The notes: generated by a model not told the origin, from the sequence alone. 64,000 nt of DNA from Pollutimonas bauzanensis (GCF_900129885.1 NZ_FQXE01000001.1:1-64000), one strand, 5' to 3'. Counted from the stretch's first letter, positions 18,062 to 28,118 are shown. Translations and numbers: made by a program.

Positions 18062-19404
18062 TCCTGACTCGCTTCGGGCTGCGCGCAGCGGACATAAAAT
18101 GTGTACTTCGTGCCTTCGTTTTCTTCGAACGCCCTGAGCTTCTCGATGAAGCGTTCCGTGAGTATCGTATTTTCCTTGAGCAGCAACATGCCGCTGGCGG
18201 CATGCAGGTCCCGGGCGATGATCATGCCCGGCTCCAAAGACAGTATATTGAGCTCCAGGACGGCATGATCCCCCGCCGCCGCCGCTTCCTCGTTTTCTAT
18301 CCTGGCGGCCACCCCTATGAATTCCTGGCACAGCAAGGGGTCGTACAGGCGGGCCGAATATTTCGGCATATTGCCCAGCACGTCGTCGCACGACAGCCTG
18401 CGCGCAAGCACCATGCCTTTTTGCATCTCGACGAAGTCCACCGCCATTTTCAGCACCCTGGCGCCCAGGGGGATGGCGTGCCCAGCCAGCCCGTCAGGAA
18501 AGCCGCCGCCGTCCCAGCGCTCCTGGTGATGGCGGATGAAGAGCGCCACGTCCTGCGCGGGCTCCAGCGCCATCAGCAGGCTTTCGCCGGCGCCGGGATA
18601 ATCGCGGTAGCGCTCACGCTGGTCTTTTTCCATTTTTTCCACCGGCAGCGCGATAAGGGCATCATCCCAGGTGAGCTTGCCAATGTTGTACAAGGCCGCC
18701 GCCATGGACAGGTCGTCGGCCAGTTTCTGGGGAAATTCGCGGGCCTTGCAAAACGCCCGGACCACCGCGCCGACCTCCTTGTTCGTCTGCCTGTTCTGCG
18801 GCAGGCGCTGGCCGATCAAAGAAGAAAACACTTGCGTCGCCGTCAGATAGCTGCGCTGCTGGTTGGCGTGAGCCACGGCCAGGAGATCCGCGGTGGCCTC
18901 CAATTCCGCCGTGCGCTCCCGGACCCGCGCCTGCAGCGCGGCATTGGCGTCCTGCAGCGCCGAATTCTGTTCATGCGCCAGCCTATGCCGGCGCGCCAGC
19001 TCGCGCTCCTGTTGCTGGCGCTGAAGCATTTGCTCTATCACCACGCAAAGTTCGTCATCGTCCCAAGGCTTGCTGATATAGCGATGGATTTTCCCATCGT
19101 TGATGGCTTTGATGGTGCTGTCGATATCGGAATAGCCAGTCAGCATGATGCGCAGGCGCTCGGGCCAGCGATGCTGCACCTGCGCCAATAGCGTCGCGCC
19201 ATCCATGCCCGGCATACGGCCGTCCGATATGACGAGATCCACGTCCTGGCCTTCGAGAATTTCAAGCGCGGCCTCGCCGCTTTCCGCCGTCAGAATGCGA
19301 TAAGGCTGTCTGCGCAACACACGTTGCAGGCTGCTGGTGATGTTTTTTTCGTCGTCCACCAATAGCAGGGTTGTGGAAGCTTCCATCGCTTGCGACTCGA
19401 CCAT
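18058..19404 (-). CDS. REC-HD-GYP response regulator, degenerate HD motif
   Basis: The 448-aa protein resembles RpfG-type regulators. It has a receiver (about 10-130, phospho-acceptor D61 in ISDGRMPG), a coiled coil (about 130-180) and an HD-GYP domain. The GYP part is present as HHQERWDGGGFPDGL, but the HD pair reads YN in ALYNIGKL (18673-18690), so metal binding and c-di-GMP hydrolysis are doubtful. It may act as a c-di-GMP sensor or scaffold. It lies 11 bp after the kinase gene and overlaps the EAL gene. Confidence 0.9.
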   Translation of the reverse strand: MVESQAMEASTTLLLVDDEKNITSSLQRVLRRQPYRILTAESGEAALEILEGQDVDLVISDGRMPGMDGATLLAQVQHRWPERLRIMLTGYSDIDSTIKAINDGKIHRYISKPWDDDELCVVIEQMLQRQQQERELARRHRLAHEQNSALQDANAALQARVRERTAELEATADLLAVAHANQQRSYLTATQVFSSLIGQRLPQNRQTNKEVGAVVRAFCKAREFPQKLADDLSMAAALYNIGKLTWDDALIALPVEKMEKDQRERYRDYPGAGESLLMALEPAQDVALFIRHHQERWDGGGFPDGLAGHAIPLGARVLKMAVDFVEMQKGMVLARRLSCDDVLGNMPKYSARLYDPLLCQEFIGVAARIENEEAAAAGDHAVLELNILSLEPGMIIARDLHAASGMLLLKENTILTERFIEKLRAFEENEGTKYTFYVRCAQPEASQE

Positions 19405-19415
19405 TTTCTTTTTCC

Positions 19416-20669
19416 CTAAAGATCCGTCAATTCAGTGTGAATCACGGGCAGCCAGACCCTGAATCGCGCGCCTTCGCCAGGCTGGCTCACGACTTCGATG
19501 TGCCCCTGGTGCTTCTGAACTATGCTGTAAGACAGCGACAGGCCAAGCCCGGTACCCTGGCCCAGCGGCTTGGTCGTAAAGAAAGGGTCGAAAATTTTCT
19601 TTACCGTGCTGGCATCCATGCCCCGGCCGGTATCTTCCACTTCCAGCCATACCCACAGATCCTCGTGGCCGGTACGGATAGTGATGGTGCCGAAGCCCGA
19701 AATGGATTGCGCCGCGTTGACCAGCAAATTCATGACGACCTGGTTGATTTGCGAGGCATTGCACTCGACCTCCGGCAGCACGCCGTATTCCTTGACGACC
19801 TTGGCCTTGTACTTGATCTCGTTGTTCGCGACATTCAATGTGGTTTCGATTCCGCGGTGCAAATCCACCCGGCGGAAGGTCTCTTCGTCTATATGGGAAA
19901 AATCCTTCAGCGCCGTGATGATTTTCTTTACGCGTCCTATGCCTTCTTCCGATTCGTCTATCAGCGCCTCGACATCGCGGCGGATATAGCTGTATTCGAG
20001 GGTCTGTTTCAACTGGCGCAACTCCTCCAGGCTATTGGCGGTATCGACCGCGTCGGTAATCTTGAGCAGATCCTGCATATAGCCCGCCAGGGTCCTGAGG
20101 TTCGAGAATACATAGCCTATCGGATTATTGATTTCGTGCGCGACGCCGGCCGCAAGCTGCCCTATTCCCGCCAGTTTCTCGGATTGTAAAAGATGATTGC
20201 TGGTGCGTTCGAATTTTTTCTGCAGGCGATGCTTTTCGAGCTGGACGGCCTGCAGGCGGCGTATGGTCAGGGCGAAACCCCGGTGAAACCCATCGATCTC
20301 GTCCGGATCGTAAAACAATAAGGCATGGCACAGGCCCCAATCGCCTCCCGAAAACGAGAAGCACAGCAGGCTGAGCAGCCGCGCGGTCTGTCCGCAGCCC
20401 CTGCCCAGCCTGATCTCGACCTCGGCGAGCCCTTCTTCCGGCGCGCGCGGCGCCGCGGCCCGGGTTTCGTCGCGCGCCAGCATGCTGGCGAACGCCGCGC
20501 CGTCGACATTGGGGAACACCGCAAGAAAATGCCTGCCGATCGCTTGCCCGGCCACCCCCGTGGTCCACCGAGCCATACAGCGGTTCAGGTGTTTGATCGC
20601 ACTATTCTGATCCAGGACCACAAGCCCTATGGGAGAGTTGTCGTCCAATGCATTCAGGAAATTTTGCAT
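19416..20669 (-). CDS. PAS-containing sensor histidine kinase
   Basis: The 417-aa soluble kinase has a PAS-like domain (about 5-125), a coiled coil, a HisKA box GVAHEINNPIGYV with phospho-acceptor H178, and a C-terminal ATPase with N-box NQVVMNLLVNAAQS, G1 EVEDTGRGM and G2 GQGTGLGLSLS. No membrane segment is seen. It is the first gene of a three-gene operon and probably phosphorylates the receiver domains of both downstream proteins. The input signal is unknown. Confidence 0.92.
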   Translation of the reverse strand: MQNFLNALDDNSPIGLVVLDQNSAIKHLNRCMARWTTGVAGQAIGRHFLAVFPNVDGAAFASMLARDETRAAAPRAPEEGLAEVEIRLGRGCGQTARLLSLLCFSFSGGDWGLCHALLFYDPDEIDGFHRGFALTIRRLQAVQLEKHRLQKKFERTSNHLLQSEKLAGIGQLAAGVAHEINNPIGYVFSNLRTLAGYMQDLLKITDAVDTANSLEELRQLKQTLEYSYIRRDVEALIDESEEGIGRVKKIITALKDFSHIDEETFRRVDLHRGIETTLNVANNEIKYKAKVVKEYGVLPEVECNASQINQVVMNLLVNAAQSISGFGTITIRTGHEDLWVWLEVEDTGRGMDASTVKKIFDPFFTTKPLGQGTGLGLSLSYSIVQKHQGHIEVVSQPGEGARFRVWLPVIHTELTDL

Positions 20670-20959
20670 AGGGGAACGTTATTTCGCCGTCTTTTTCTTC
20701 GAATCTTATGCCATAGGGGTGGCTCTGGACGGCAGGGAAGCCCGTCCGCGCAGGAAGCAGTGTAATACACCGCGATTTGATCGGCTACAATTAAATACAA
20801 ATACGGCCTGGCATTGCCCGCCAAACCAATGCGTATTGGCTCCCCCGACGCGCCCGCTGCAGAAAAAACGCCCCTTGCGGGGCGCCGCAAACCAACGGTT
20901 TCACGCTGGCGACGGCATATCGGGGGGAGATGGCCGGCGCCTGGGCGCCCGCCCCCGTC
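20670..20959. other. Intergenic stretch between histidine kinase and ubiK
   Basis: About 290 bp without a convincing gene. It contains the ubiK terminator and presumably the promoter of the signalling operon. No clear sigma-70 or sigma-54 box was recognised. Confidence 0.6.
20863..20883 (-). terminator. Intrinsic terminator after ubiK
   Basis: On the minus strand the stem GCCCC/GGGGC with loop GCAA is followed by a run of six T. It lies 77 bp downstream of the ubiK stop. Confidence 0.75.
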
Positions 20960-21238
20960 CTAGACGGGGGCGCCGGGCGCGGCACCCTGCTGCAGCGGGG
21001 TATCGGGGCGCCCTTCGAGCGCCTGGACTTTGGATTCAAGCGCGGCGATGCGCGCCATGGAGCGCTCCAGCAACTGCGCCTGGATATCGAATTCCTCCCG
21101 GGTGACCAAGTCCAGCCGGGCGAAGGTCTGCGCCATCATGGCCTTGACATTGCGCTCGATATCGGCGGCCGGGCTTTTGGCGATCAGCTCGGACATATTC
21201 CTTTGAAAGTCTTCAATCCAGTCGGTTCGGTTGATCAT
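20960..21238 (-). CDS. ubiK: Ubiquinone biosynthesis accessory factor UbiK (YqiC/BMFP family)
   Basis: UbiK is a small coiled-coil protein that helps aerobic ubiquinone synthesis and lipid-associated Ubi complexes. The 92-aa protein starts MINRTDWIEDFQRNMSELI, has the mid segment RLDLVTREEFDIQAQLLER and a C-terminal coiled coil ARIAALESKVQALE, all typical of the family. The ATG at 21238 has GGAGA upstream. An in-frame ATG 8 codons earlier lacks one. Strong terminators lie on both sides. Confidence 0.88.
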   Translation of the reverse strand: MINRTDWIEDFQRNMSELIAKSPAADIERNVKAMMAQTFARLDLVTREEFDIQAQLLERSMARIAALESKVQALEGRPDTPLQQGAAPGAPV

Positions 21239-21280
21239 GGCAGTCTCCATAAGGGCCAGCACCTAGTGTAATAAAAAAAA

Positions 21281-21302
21281 CGGGCATCGTCGGCCCGTTT
21301 TT
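21281..21302 (-). terminator. Intrinsic terminator of the lipoprotein gene
   Basis: The stem CGGGC/GCCCG is flanked by A-rich and T-rich runs on both sides, so it could work in both directions. It mainly ends the minus-strand gene that stops at 21362. Confidence 0.8.
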
Positions 21303-21361
21303 TATCGGTGGCGCGCTGGCGGCGGCGAAACACCGCCACAAGCGATCGCCCGCGGTCTCGG

Positions 21362-21826
21362 TTATTGGGAGTTGTTGGCCGGAGGAGTGACATTAGTCTG
21401 GCCATTATCCACCTTGTTCTGGATGGCCCTGTCCGCCTTGGCAGCCCCTTCCTTGATGGAATCGCCCATTTCTCCGGCCTTCCTGGCGGTGGCGTCCTTG
21501 AGGTCGCCGGCCTTTTCGGAAATGGTGTCGGCCGCCTGTTTGGCGGATTCCTTGACGGACTCGCCCGTGCCGCTGGACGACTGGGTGGCGGCCGGCGTGT
21601 CTGTCGAAGAAGAAGGCGACGGCGCGGGAGCTGGCGAAGGTTCGGCTTCCGGGGCTGGCGCAGGCGCTGGAGCGGGTTCCGGCACCGGAGCTGGCGCAGG
21701 AGCGGGAGTTTCGGTGCCAGCGCTGCCATTGGCAGGCGCAGTGTCCTCGCCTTTCGAGCATGCGGCAAGCAGACTCATTGAAGCGACCATTGCAATGACG
21801 GCAAGATGTGTACGAGTCTTTTCCAT
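21362..21826 (-). CDS. Pro/Ala-rich lipoprotein of unknown function
   Basis: The 154-aa product has a lipoprotein signal with lipobox LLAAC, a low-complexity stretch of repeated PAPAP/PEPAP units (about residues 40-75), and a C-terminal amphipathic part with KESAKQAADTISEKAGDLKD-like repeats. The last part resembles YtjA/CsbD- or LEA-like stress sequences. It is probably anchored in a membrane facing the periplasm, with the Pro/Ala part as a spacer. The ATG at 21826 with GAGGA upstream is preferred to the one at 21838. Single gene with its own terminator. Confidence 0.75.
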   Translation of the reverse strand: MEKTRTHLAVIAMVASMSLLAACSKGEDTAPANGSAGTETPAPAPAPVPEPAPAPAPAPEAEPSPAPAPSPSSSTDTPAATQSSSGTGESVKESAKQAADTISEKAGDLKDATARKAGEMGDSIKEGAAKADRAIQNKVDNGQTNVTPPANNSQ

Positions 21827-21838
21827 AATATTCCTCAC

Positions 21839-22674
<836 letters not shown>

Positions 22675-22763
22675 GCCTTCGCCCGAATTCTTCACACAAC
22701 CATCATCCAGCGCCAAGTCCTGCCATTGCCATAAGGCCGGCGCTTGATACTCAGGAGTAAAAA

Positions 22764-23990
22764 ATGGATAAAGCCGATGTAGCATGGGTGAGCGTCTCAA
22801 CCCTGCTGGTATTACTAATGGTTGTACCGGGGCTCGCGCTCTTTTATGGCGGCCTGGTGCGCGCCAAGAACGTATTGTCGATACTGATACAGGTGCTCTC
22901 GACTTTCGCCCTGGCCCTTGTCATCTGGTTCGTTTACGGCTATTCGCTGGCGTTCACGCAAGGCAGCGCCGTGGTGGGCGGATTCTCGCGCGTCCTGTTC
23001 GGCGGGATGTTCAACCTGGCCAGCAATACCTTCGAGCTGTCGGGCACCATTCCGGAACTGACCTTCGCCGCATTCCAGGCCACCTTCGCCGGCATCACAT
23101 GCGCGCTGATTGTGGGCGGGTTTGCCGAGCGCGCCAAGTACTCGGCCGTGATGTTGTTCACCGCAATCTGGCTGACCTTCGCCTATGTTCCCATCGCACA
23201 CATGGTATGGGCCCCGGGCGGCTGGCTGTTCGAACGCGGCGCGCTGGATTTCGCCGGCGGCACGGTGGTGCACATCAATGCCGGCATCGCCGGCCTGGTG
23301 GGCGCCTACTTCATCGGCAAACGCGTGGGCTACGGCAAGGAATCGATGCAGCCCCACAACCTGCCCATGGCCATGATAGGGGCGGCCCTGCTGTGGGTCG
23401 GCTGGTTCGGTTTCAATGCCGGCTCGGCGCTAAGCGCCAATGAAACGGCGGCCCTGGCGTTCTTCAACACCATGGTGGCGACGGCGGGCGCGATTCTCGC
23501 ATGGTTGCTGATCGAATGGAAATACAAGGGCAAGCCTTCGCTGCTGGGCGCTATTTCGGGCGCTGTCGCCGGCCTGGTGGGGATCACTCCCGCAGCGGGG
23601 CTGGTGGGTCCCGCAGGCGCGCTGTTCATCGGCGTGGTAACCGGCGCGATCTGCGTATGGGGCGTCAATGGCTTGAAGCGCATGTTGCGCGCCGATGACA
23701 GCCTGGATGTATTCGGCATCCATGGCGTGGGCGGGATAGTCGGGGCCCTGCTGACCGGGGTATTCAATGCCCAGGCGCTGGGCGGGCCGGGCCTGGAAAC
23801 CGCCGCCGCCATTCCCCATCAGGTCTGGATACAGTTCGAAGGCGTGGTCATCACCCTGGTATGGTCGGGAGTGGTCGCCTGGATTGCCTACTTTATAGCC
23901 GACAAGGTATGCGGCCTGCGCGTCAGCCCCGAAGTCGAACGCGAAGGGCTGGACATCAACTCCCACGGCGAAACCGCCTATCACTACTAA
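22764..23990 (+). CDS. amtB: Ammonium transporter
   Basis: AmtB forms trimeric ammonium channels in the inner membrane. The 408-aa protein has 11 membrane segments and the family blocks FYGGLVRAKN, AFAGITCALIVGGFAERAK, the twin-His pore region (HINAGIAGLVGAY and FGIHGVGGIVGALLTG) and a cytoplasmic C-terminal tail. It starts directly with the first membrane segment, without the cleaved signal peptide seen in E. coli AmtB. A good AGGAG site precedes the ATG. It overlaps the convergent ptsI by 4 bp. Confidence 0.96.
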   Translation: MDKADVAWVSVSTLLVLLMVVPGLALFYGGLVRAKNVLSILIQVLSTFALALVIWFVYGYSLAFTQGSAVVGGFSRVLFGGMFNLASNTFELSGTIPELTFAAFQATFAGITCALIVGGFAERAKYSAVMLFTAIWLTFAYVPIAHMVWAPGGWLFERGALDFAGGTVVHINAGIAGLVGAYFIGKRVGYGKESMQPHNLPMAMIGAALLWVGWFGFNAGSALSANETAALAFFNTMVATAGAILAWLLIEWKYKGKPSLLGAISGAVAGLVGITPAAGLVGPAGALFIGVVTGAICVWGVNGLKRMLRADDSLDVFGIHGVGGIVGALLTGVFNAQALGGPGLETAAAIPHQVWIQFEGVVITLVWSGVVAWIAYFIADKVCGLRVSPEVEREGLDINSHGETAYHY

Positions 23991-25744
23991 TTGGACAAGG
24001 CCGCTAAATCGATGCGCTCCGCTCGGTTTAGCGCCGACGCCACCTTGACCCTCAAGGCATTGGAATGGGCCTGCCGGACTTCTTTCTTGACATCGAGCAA
24101 TTGCTGCGGATGCATGGAGAATTCGGTCAGGCCCAGACCCAAAAGCATGCGCGTCACGCGCGAATCCCCCGCAATTTCACCGCAAACGGCCACTGGCTTG
24201 CCGGCGCGTTCGCCGGCGTTGATGGTATGGGCGATCAAGCGCAAGACGGCCGGATGCATGGGATCATACAAGTCCGCCACCTCGCTGTCGCCGCGGTCTA
24301 TGGCCAGGGTGTATTGGATAAGATCGTTGGTCCCGATGGACAGGAAATCCAGCGTCTCGACAAAAGGTTCGATGGCAATGGCCATGGCCGGGATCTCGAC
24401 CATGGCGCCCAGGGAAATGTCGCGCGCGTAAGGCATGCCGCTGGCGTCCAGTTCCCGGCAGGCGGAATCTATGGCCTGCCGCGTGGCGTGAACCTCGTGC
24501 ATATGCGAGATCATGGGTATCAGGATACGAATGTGTCCATGCAAAGAAGCGCGCAGCAATGCCCGCAACTGGGTCGCGAAAATTTCCGGATTGGCCAGGC
24601 AATAGCGTATCGCCCGCAGGCCCAGCGCCGGATTGGTGGCCACCGTTATGTCGCCGTCCAGCGTCTTGTCGGCGCCCAGATCCAGGGTGCGTATGGTGAC
24701 TGGCCGTCCGGCCATGGTCTTTACCACCGATGCATAAGCCTCGTACTGCTCGTCTTCGGTGGGCAAATCGCGGCGGCCCATGAACAGGAATTCGCTGCGA
24801 AACAGGCCTATGCCGTCGGCCCCGGCCTGCAGGGCGGCGACCGCCTCTTCGGGAAGTTCGATATTGGCTTCCAGCCTGATCTGTATACCGTCCAGAGTGA
24901 CCGCCGGCGCATCGCGCAGCAAGGCCAGTTCGGCGCGCTCGTCGGCATAGGCGGCCTGGCGCTGCCGGTATTCCCGCAGCACCTTGGGCGACGGATTGAC
25001 CAGCACGGCGCCGGTGAAACCATCCGCGACCAGCATGTCGCCATCGCGAACCAGCATCCGGATATGGCCCAGGCCGACCACCGCGGGCACATTCATGCTG
25101 CGCGCGACGATGGCCGTATGCGAAGTGGGGCCGCCCAGGTCGGTCAGGAAGGCGGCGAAGCGGGCGCCGCGCAAGCGCAGCATATCGGCCGGGGAAATAT
25201 CGCGGGCGACGACGATCAGCGGATCGTTGGAATCGCCCGCATCGAGACTGGGCAGCAAGGCGGTCGAGCCCGACAGCACGCGCAGCACTTTTTCAATGAC
25301 CTGGCGGATATCCGCGCCGCGTTCGCGCAAATACTCGTCCTCCATGACGGAAAACTGCTCGGCCAATATTTGCCCCTGCGTCGTCAGCGCCCATTCGGCG
25401 TTGTAATGGCGCTCGATGATGAGGTCGCAGGTTTGCTGCAGAAGCATGGGATCGTCCAGCAGCAGGCTGTGCACCGTGAGCAGCGGACCGAGTTCGCGCG
25501 GCGCATCGTCAGGCAGCGCGCCGACCATGACCTGCAGCTCGTCGCTCGCCGTGGCCAAAGCTTTTTTCAAGCGCCCGCATTCGGCCTCCACATCTTCGGG
25601 AGCGATGCGATAATGCACGACTTCCAGGGCAGCGGCGCTCATGATGGCGGCTCTGCCTATGGCATAGCCCTTGACCACTCCCTGGCCCTGCATGCACAGC
25701 ATGGGACCAAGCCCGCTTCTATCGGAGATGGGATGCGTAGTCAT
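23987..25744 (-). CDS. ptsI: PTS enzyme I
   Basis: Enzyme I autophosphorylates from PEP and passes the phosphate to HPr. The 585-aa protein shows the N-terminal HPr-binding/phosphohistidine domain with active H209 in GGPTSHTAIV, and the C-terminal PEP-binding TIM barrel (GLFRSEFLFMGR, SIGTNDLIQYTLAIDRG, and a late VCGE motif). It follows ptsH by 32 bp. With EIIA upstream and no permease nearby, it probably belongs to a regulatory phosphorelay rather than sugar uptake. Confidence 0.95.
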   Translation of the reverse strand: MTTHPISDRSGLGPMLCMQGQGVVKGYAIGRAAIMSAAALEVVHYRIAPEDVEAECGRLKKALATASDELQVMVGALPDDAPRELGPLLTVHSLLLDDPMLLQQTCDLIIERHYNAEWALTTQGQILAEQFSVMEDEYLRERGADIRQVIEKVLRVLSGSTALLPSLDAGDSNDPLIVVARDISPADMLRLRGARFAAFLTDLGGPTSHTAIVARSMNVPAVVGLGHIRMLVRDGDMLVADGFTGAVLVNPSPKVLREYRQRQAAYADERAELALLRDAPAVTLDGIQIRLEANIELPEEAVAALQAGADGIGLFRSEFLFMGRRDLPTEDEQYEAYASVVKTMAGRPVTIRTLDLGADKTLDGDITVATNPALGLRAIRYCLANPEIFATQLRALLRASLHGHIRILIPMISHMHEVHATRQAIDSACRELDASGMPYARDISLGAMVEIPAMAIAIEPFVETLDFLSIGTNDLIQYTLAIDRGDSEVADLYDPMHPAVLRLIAHTINAGERAGKPVAVCGEIAGDSRVTRMLLGLGLTEFSMHPQQLLDVKKEVRQAHSNALRVKVASALNRAERIDLAALSN

Positions 25745-25776
25745 TGAGCGCCTGGATTCCAGCTGCGGCGGCGGGG

Positions 25777-26046
25777 CTATTCCTGCTCGCCGAATTTATT
25801 ATTGAACAGCGATTGAATATCAAGCAGCGCCTGCTCGGCGTCACTGCCGGAGGCATCGACCTTGACCGTGACGCCCATGCCCGCGGCCAGCATCATGACA
25901 CCCATTATGCTTTTCGCATTGACCCGCTGCGCGCCGCGGGCAATGAAAATCTCGCTGCTGAACTTGCCCGCCAGCTGTGTAAGCTTGGCCGCCGCGCGGG
26001 CATGTAGACCTAATTTATTGCTGATGACGATGTCGATGGATGGCAT
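25777..26046 (-). CDS. ptsH: PTS phosphocarrier protein HPr
   Basis: HPr carries phosphate from enzyme I to EIIA. The 89-aa protein has the active H15 in GLHARAA and the Ser46 region NAKSIMGVMML. Ser46 could be a target of HPr kinase if the genome has one. The ATG at 26046 fits the family. The longer open frame (21 more codons) overlaps the EIIA gene and is not HPr-like. Confidence 0.96.
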   Translation of the reverse strand: MPSIDIVISNKLGLHARAAAKLTQLAGKFSSEIFIARGAQRVNAKSIMGVMMLAAGMGVTVKVDASGSDAEQALLDIQSLFNNKFGEQE

Positions 26047-26089
26047 AAGGCTCTTGTTTATTTGACAGGCAAAAACTCCAGGACACCGG

Positions 26090-26491
26090 TCAGGTCGCCT
26101 GGTCGGCATTGACGATACCCCTCAGGGCGCCAAGGCGCACGCTCTCGCTCAGTTTATCCGGATTTTCCTGCTGATCGGTCAGCGCCTTCAACACCATGCA
26201 CAGATTCGTGCCGGTAATCAAATGCGCGGTCAGACCTTGTTCGTTCGCCAGCTTGAGCGCCTGCTTGGCGATATTGAACGGCGTAGCGCCAAATATATCG
26301 CAAAGCACCAGTGTCGCCTCGTCGGCATTTTGCAGAAGCCGCCGCGACAGCTCGGCTATGAGCGGCGCCGGTTCGGCGTCGGGCGCGACATCGAAGACGG
26401 TCAGGTCAGCCTTCTGGCCCAGGATATGTTCGGCGCATGCAGCGAAGGCCGACCCCAGCGGCTTGTGCATGACCAATACGATACGGGCCAT
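26090..26491 (-). CDS. PTS EIIA component, mannose/fructose (EIIA-Man) type
   Basis: The 133-aa protein has the EIIA-Man fold with active H9 in VLVMHKPLGS and the dimer/active-site stretch LCDIFGATPFNIAKQAL. No EIIB, EIIC or EIID gene is near, a pattern common in betaproteobacteria, where this protein is thought to be regulatory. It starts immediately after the gshB stop codon and lies 43 bp before ptsH. Confidence 0.92.
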   Translation of the reverse strand: MARIVLVMHKPLGSAFAACAEHILGQKADLTVFDVAPDAEPAPLIAELSRRLLQNADEATLVLCDIFGATPFNIAKQALKLANEQGLTAHLITGTNLCMVLKALTDQQENPDKLSESVRLGALRGIVNADQAT

Positions 26492-27451
26492 TCAAATACC
26501 CGCCGCCTGCTCAAGCGCCGCCGCAAAACAGTCGGCGACATCGAAATTGGTTTGCTCGGTGATTTCCACAAAGCAAGTCGGACTGGTGACGTTGATTTCG
26601 GTGACGTAGTCGCCGATCACGTCCAGCCCCACCAGCAGCAAGCCGCGGTCGACCAGCTTGGGGCCTATGGCATGGGCGATTTCAAGATCGCGTGTGGACA
26701 AGGTTTGCGCCACGCCGCGGCCGCCCACCGCCAGATTGCCGCGGGTCTCGCCGGCCAGCGGGATGCGCGCCAAGGCATAAGGCACCGGCTTTCCGGCGAT
26801 CAGCAGGATACGCTTGTCGCCCATGAGGATTTCGGGAATATAGCGCTGCGCCATGATGGAGCGCGTGCCGTTGTCCGTCAGGGTTTCAAGTATGGCGCCC
26901 AGATTGTGCTCGGCCTCGCGCAAGCGGAAAATCCCCGTCCCGCCCATGCCGTCCAGCGGCTTGACGATCACGTCCTCGTACCTGGCATGGAACGCGCGCA
27001 GGCGCGCCATGTCGCGCGTGACCAGCGTAGGCGAGGTGAACGAAGCGAATTCGGTAATGGCGAGCTTTTCGGGATGGTTGCGTATCGCCGCGCCGGAATT
27101 GAACACGCGCGCGCCTTGGGCCTGGGCGTACTCGAGCAGATGCGTCGAGTACACATATTCCATGTCGAACGGCGGGTCCTTGCGCATCAGCACGGCGTCG
27201 AATTCCGCCAAAGCGTAATCGCCGGCCGGCGTGCGTTCGCGCCACCAGGCATGGCCGCGCAGGTCCGCGCCCTCGACCAGGGCTATGCCGGTGGTCCAGC
27301 CCTTGACCGTGCCTTCATCGATATACAGGTCGCCCTGGTGGGCCACGCTCAAGGTGTGGCCCCGGGCAGCCAAAGCACGCATCATCGCTACTGAAGAGTC
27401 TTTGTAAGCCCTTAGAGACTGCAAGGGATCAATAACAAATAAAACGTGCAT
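26492..27451 (-). CDS. gshB: Glutathione synthetase
   Basis: GshB joins glycine to gamma-glutamylcysteine with ATP. The 319-aa protein has the typical start HVLFVIDPLQSL, the ATP-grasp signature VIVKPLDGMGGTGIFRL (about 160-176) and the C-terminal EINVTSPTC motif. In relatives gshA often lies upstream, but here infC is 63 bp upstream instead. The stop codon is directly followed by the EIIA start, so the genes are cotranscribed. Confidence 0.96.
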   Translation of the reverse strand: MHVLFVIDPLQSLRAYKDSSVAMMRALAARGHTLSVAHQGDLYIDEGTVKGWTTGIALVEGADLRGHAWWRERTPAGDYALAEFDAVLMRKDPPFDMEYVYSTHLLEYAQAQGARVFNSGAAIRNHPEKLAITEFASFTSPTLVTRDMARLRAFHARYEDVIVKPLDGMGGTGIFRLREAEHNLGAILETLTDNGTRSIMAQRYIPEILMGDKRILLIAGKPVPYALARIPLAGETRGNLAVGGRGVAQTLSTRDLEIAHAIGPKLVDRGLLLVGLDVIGDYVTEINVTSPTCFVEITEQTNFDVADCFAAALEQAAGI

Positions 27452-27514
27452 AAAATACCTGCATGCACCCGTGCGCCGTAAACCGCCGGCGCGCGGGAAT
27501 GAAAGAGTTCAGGT

Positions 27515-28066
27515 TCAGGAGGTCGCGTCGCCAGGTTTGCCGGGAGTCACTTTCTTGCGTGGCGCCAATACCATCACCATCTGGCGGCCTTCCAGCTTGG
27601 GCATGGCTTCGACCAGGCACAACTCGGTGAGATCGTCGCGCACGCGCTCGAGAACGCGCATGCCAAGTTCCTGGTGGGCCATTTCGCGGCCGCGGAAACG
27701 CAAAGTCACCTTGGCCTTGTCGCCCTCTTCGATAAAGCGGCGCAGATTGCGCAGCTTGACCTGGTAATCGCCTTCATCGGTTCCGGGACGGAATTTGACT
27801 TCCTTTACCTGGATAATCTTTTGCTTGGATCGTGCTTCTTGCTGGCGCTTTTGTTCTTGATATTTGAACTTGCCGTAGTCCATCAGCCGGCAGACCGGCG
27901 GCTCCGCATTAGGTGCAATCTCGACCAGGTCTACGTCGTGCTGTTCCGACAGAAGGAGAGCATCGGCGGTTTTGACAACCCCCAGCTGTTCGCCTTCTAC
28001 TCCAATAAGACGCACCTCGGGGACGCGGATTTCACCATTGATGCGATGTGGTTTTTCGGTTGCGAT
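27515..28066 (-). CDS. infC: Translation initiation factor IF-3 with an AUC start
   Basis: IF-3 controls start-codon fidelity and subunit dissociation. The 183-aa protein begins, after the first codon, [18 protein letters not shown], the conserved N-terminus. It contains the linker [13 protein letters not shown] and the C-terminal domain [14 protein letters not shown]. No ATG, GTG or TTG fits this start. An ATC codon at 28066 lies 8 nt after a perfect AGGAG, matching the known AUU/AUC/AUA starts through which IF-3 represses its own translation. It is 52 bp after thrS. Confidence 0.93.
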   Translation of the reverse strand: MATEKPHRINGEIRVPEVRLIGVEGEQLGVVKTADALLLSEQHDVDLVEIAPNAEPPVCRLMDYGKFKYQEQKRQQEARSKQKIIQVKEVKFRPGTDEGDYQVKLRNLRRFIEEGDKAKVTLRFRGREMAHQELGMRVLERVRDDLTELCLVEAMPKLEGRQMVMVLAPRKKVTPGKPGDATS

Positions 28067-28118
28067 GTCTAAAACTCCTAGAATTAATAAAAAATCAGGC
28101 CTGTGCGGGCTTGCCCGG

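Noticed and set aside
24065-25747. 560-codon open frame opposite ptsI
   Set aside because: Shadow of ptsI with no family features or ribosome site.
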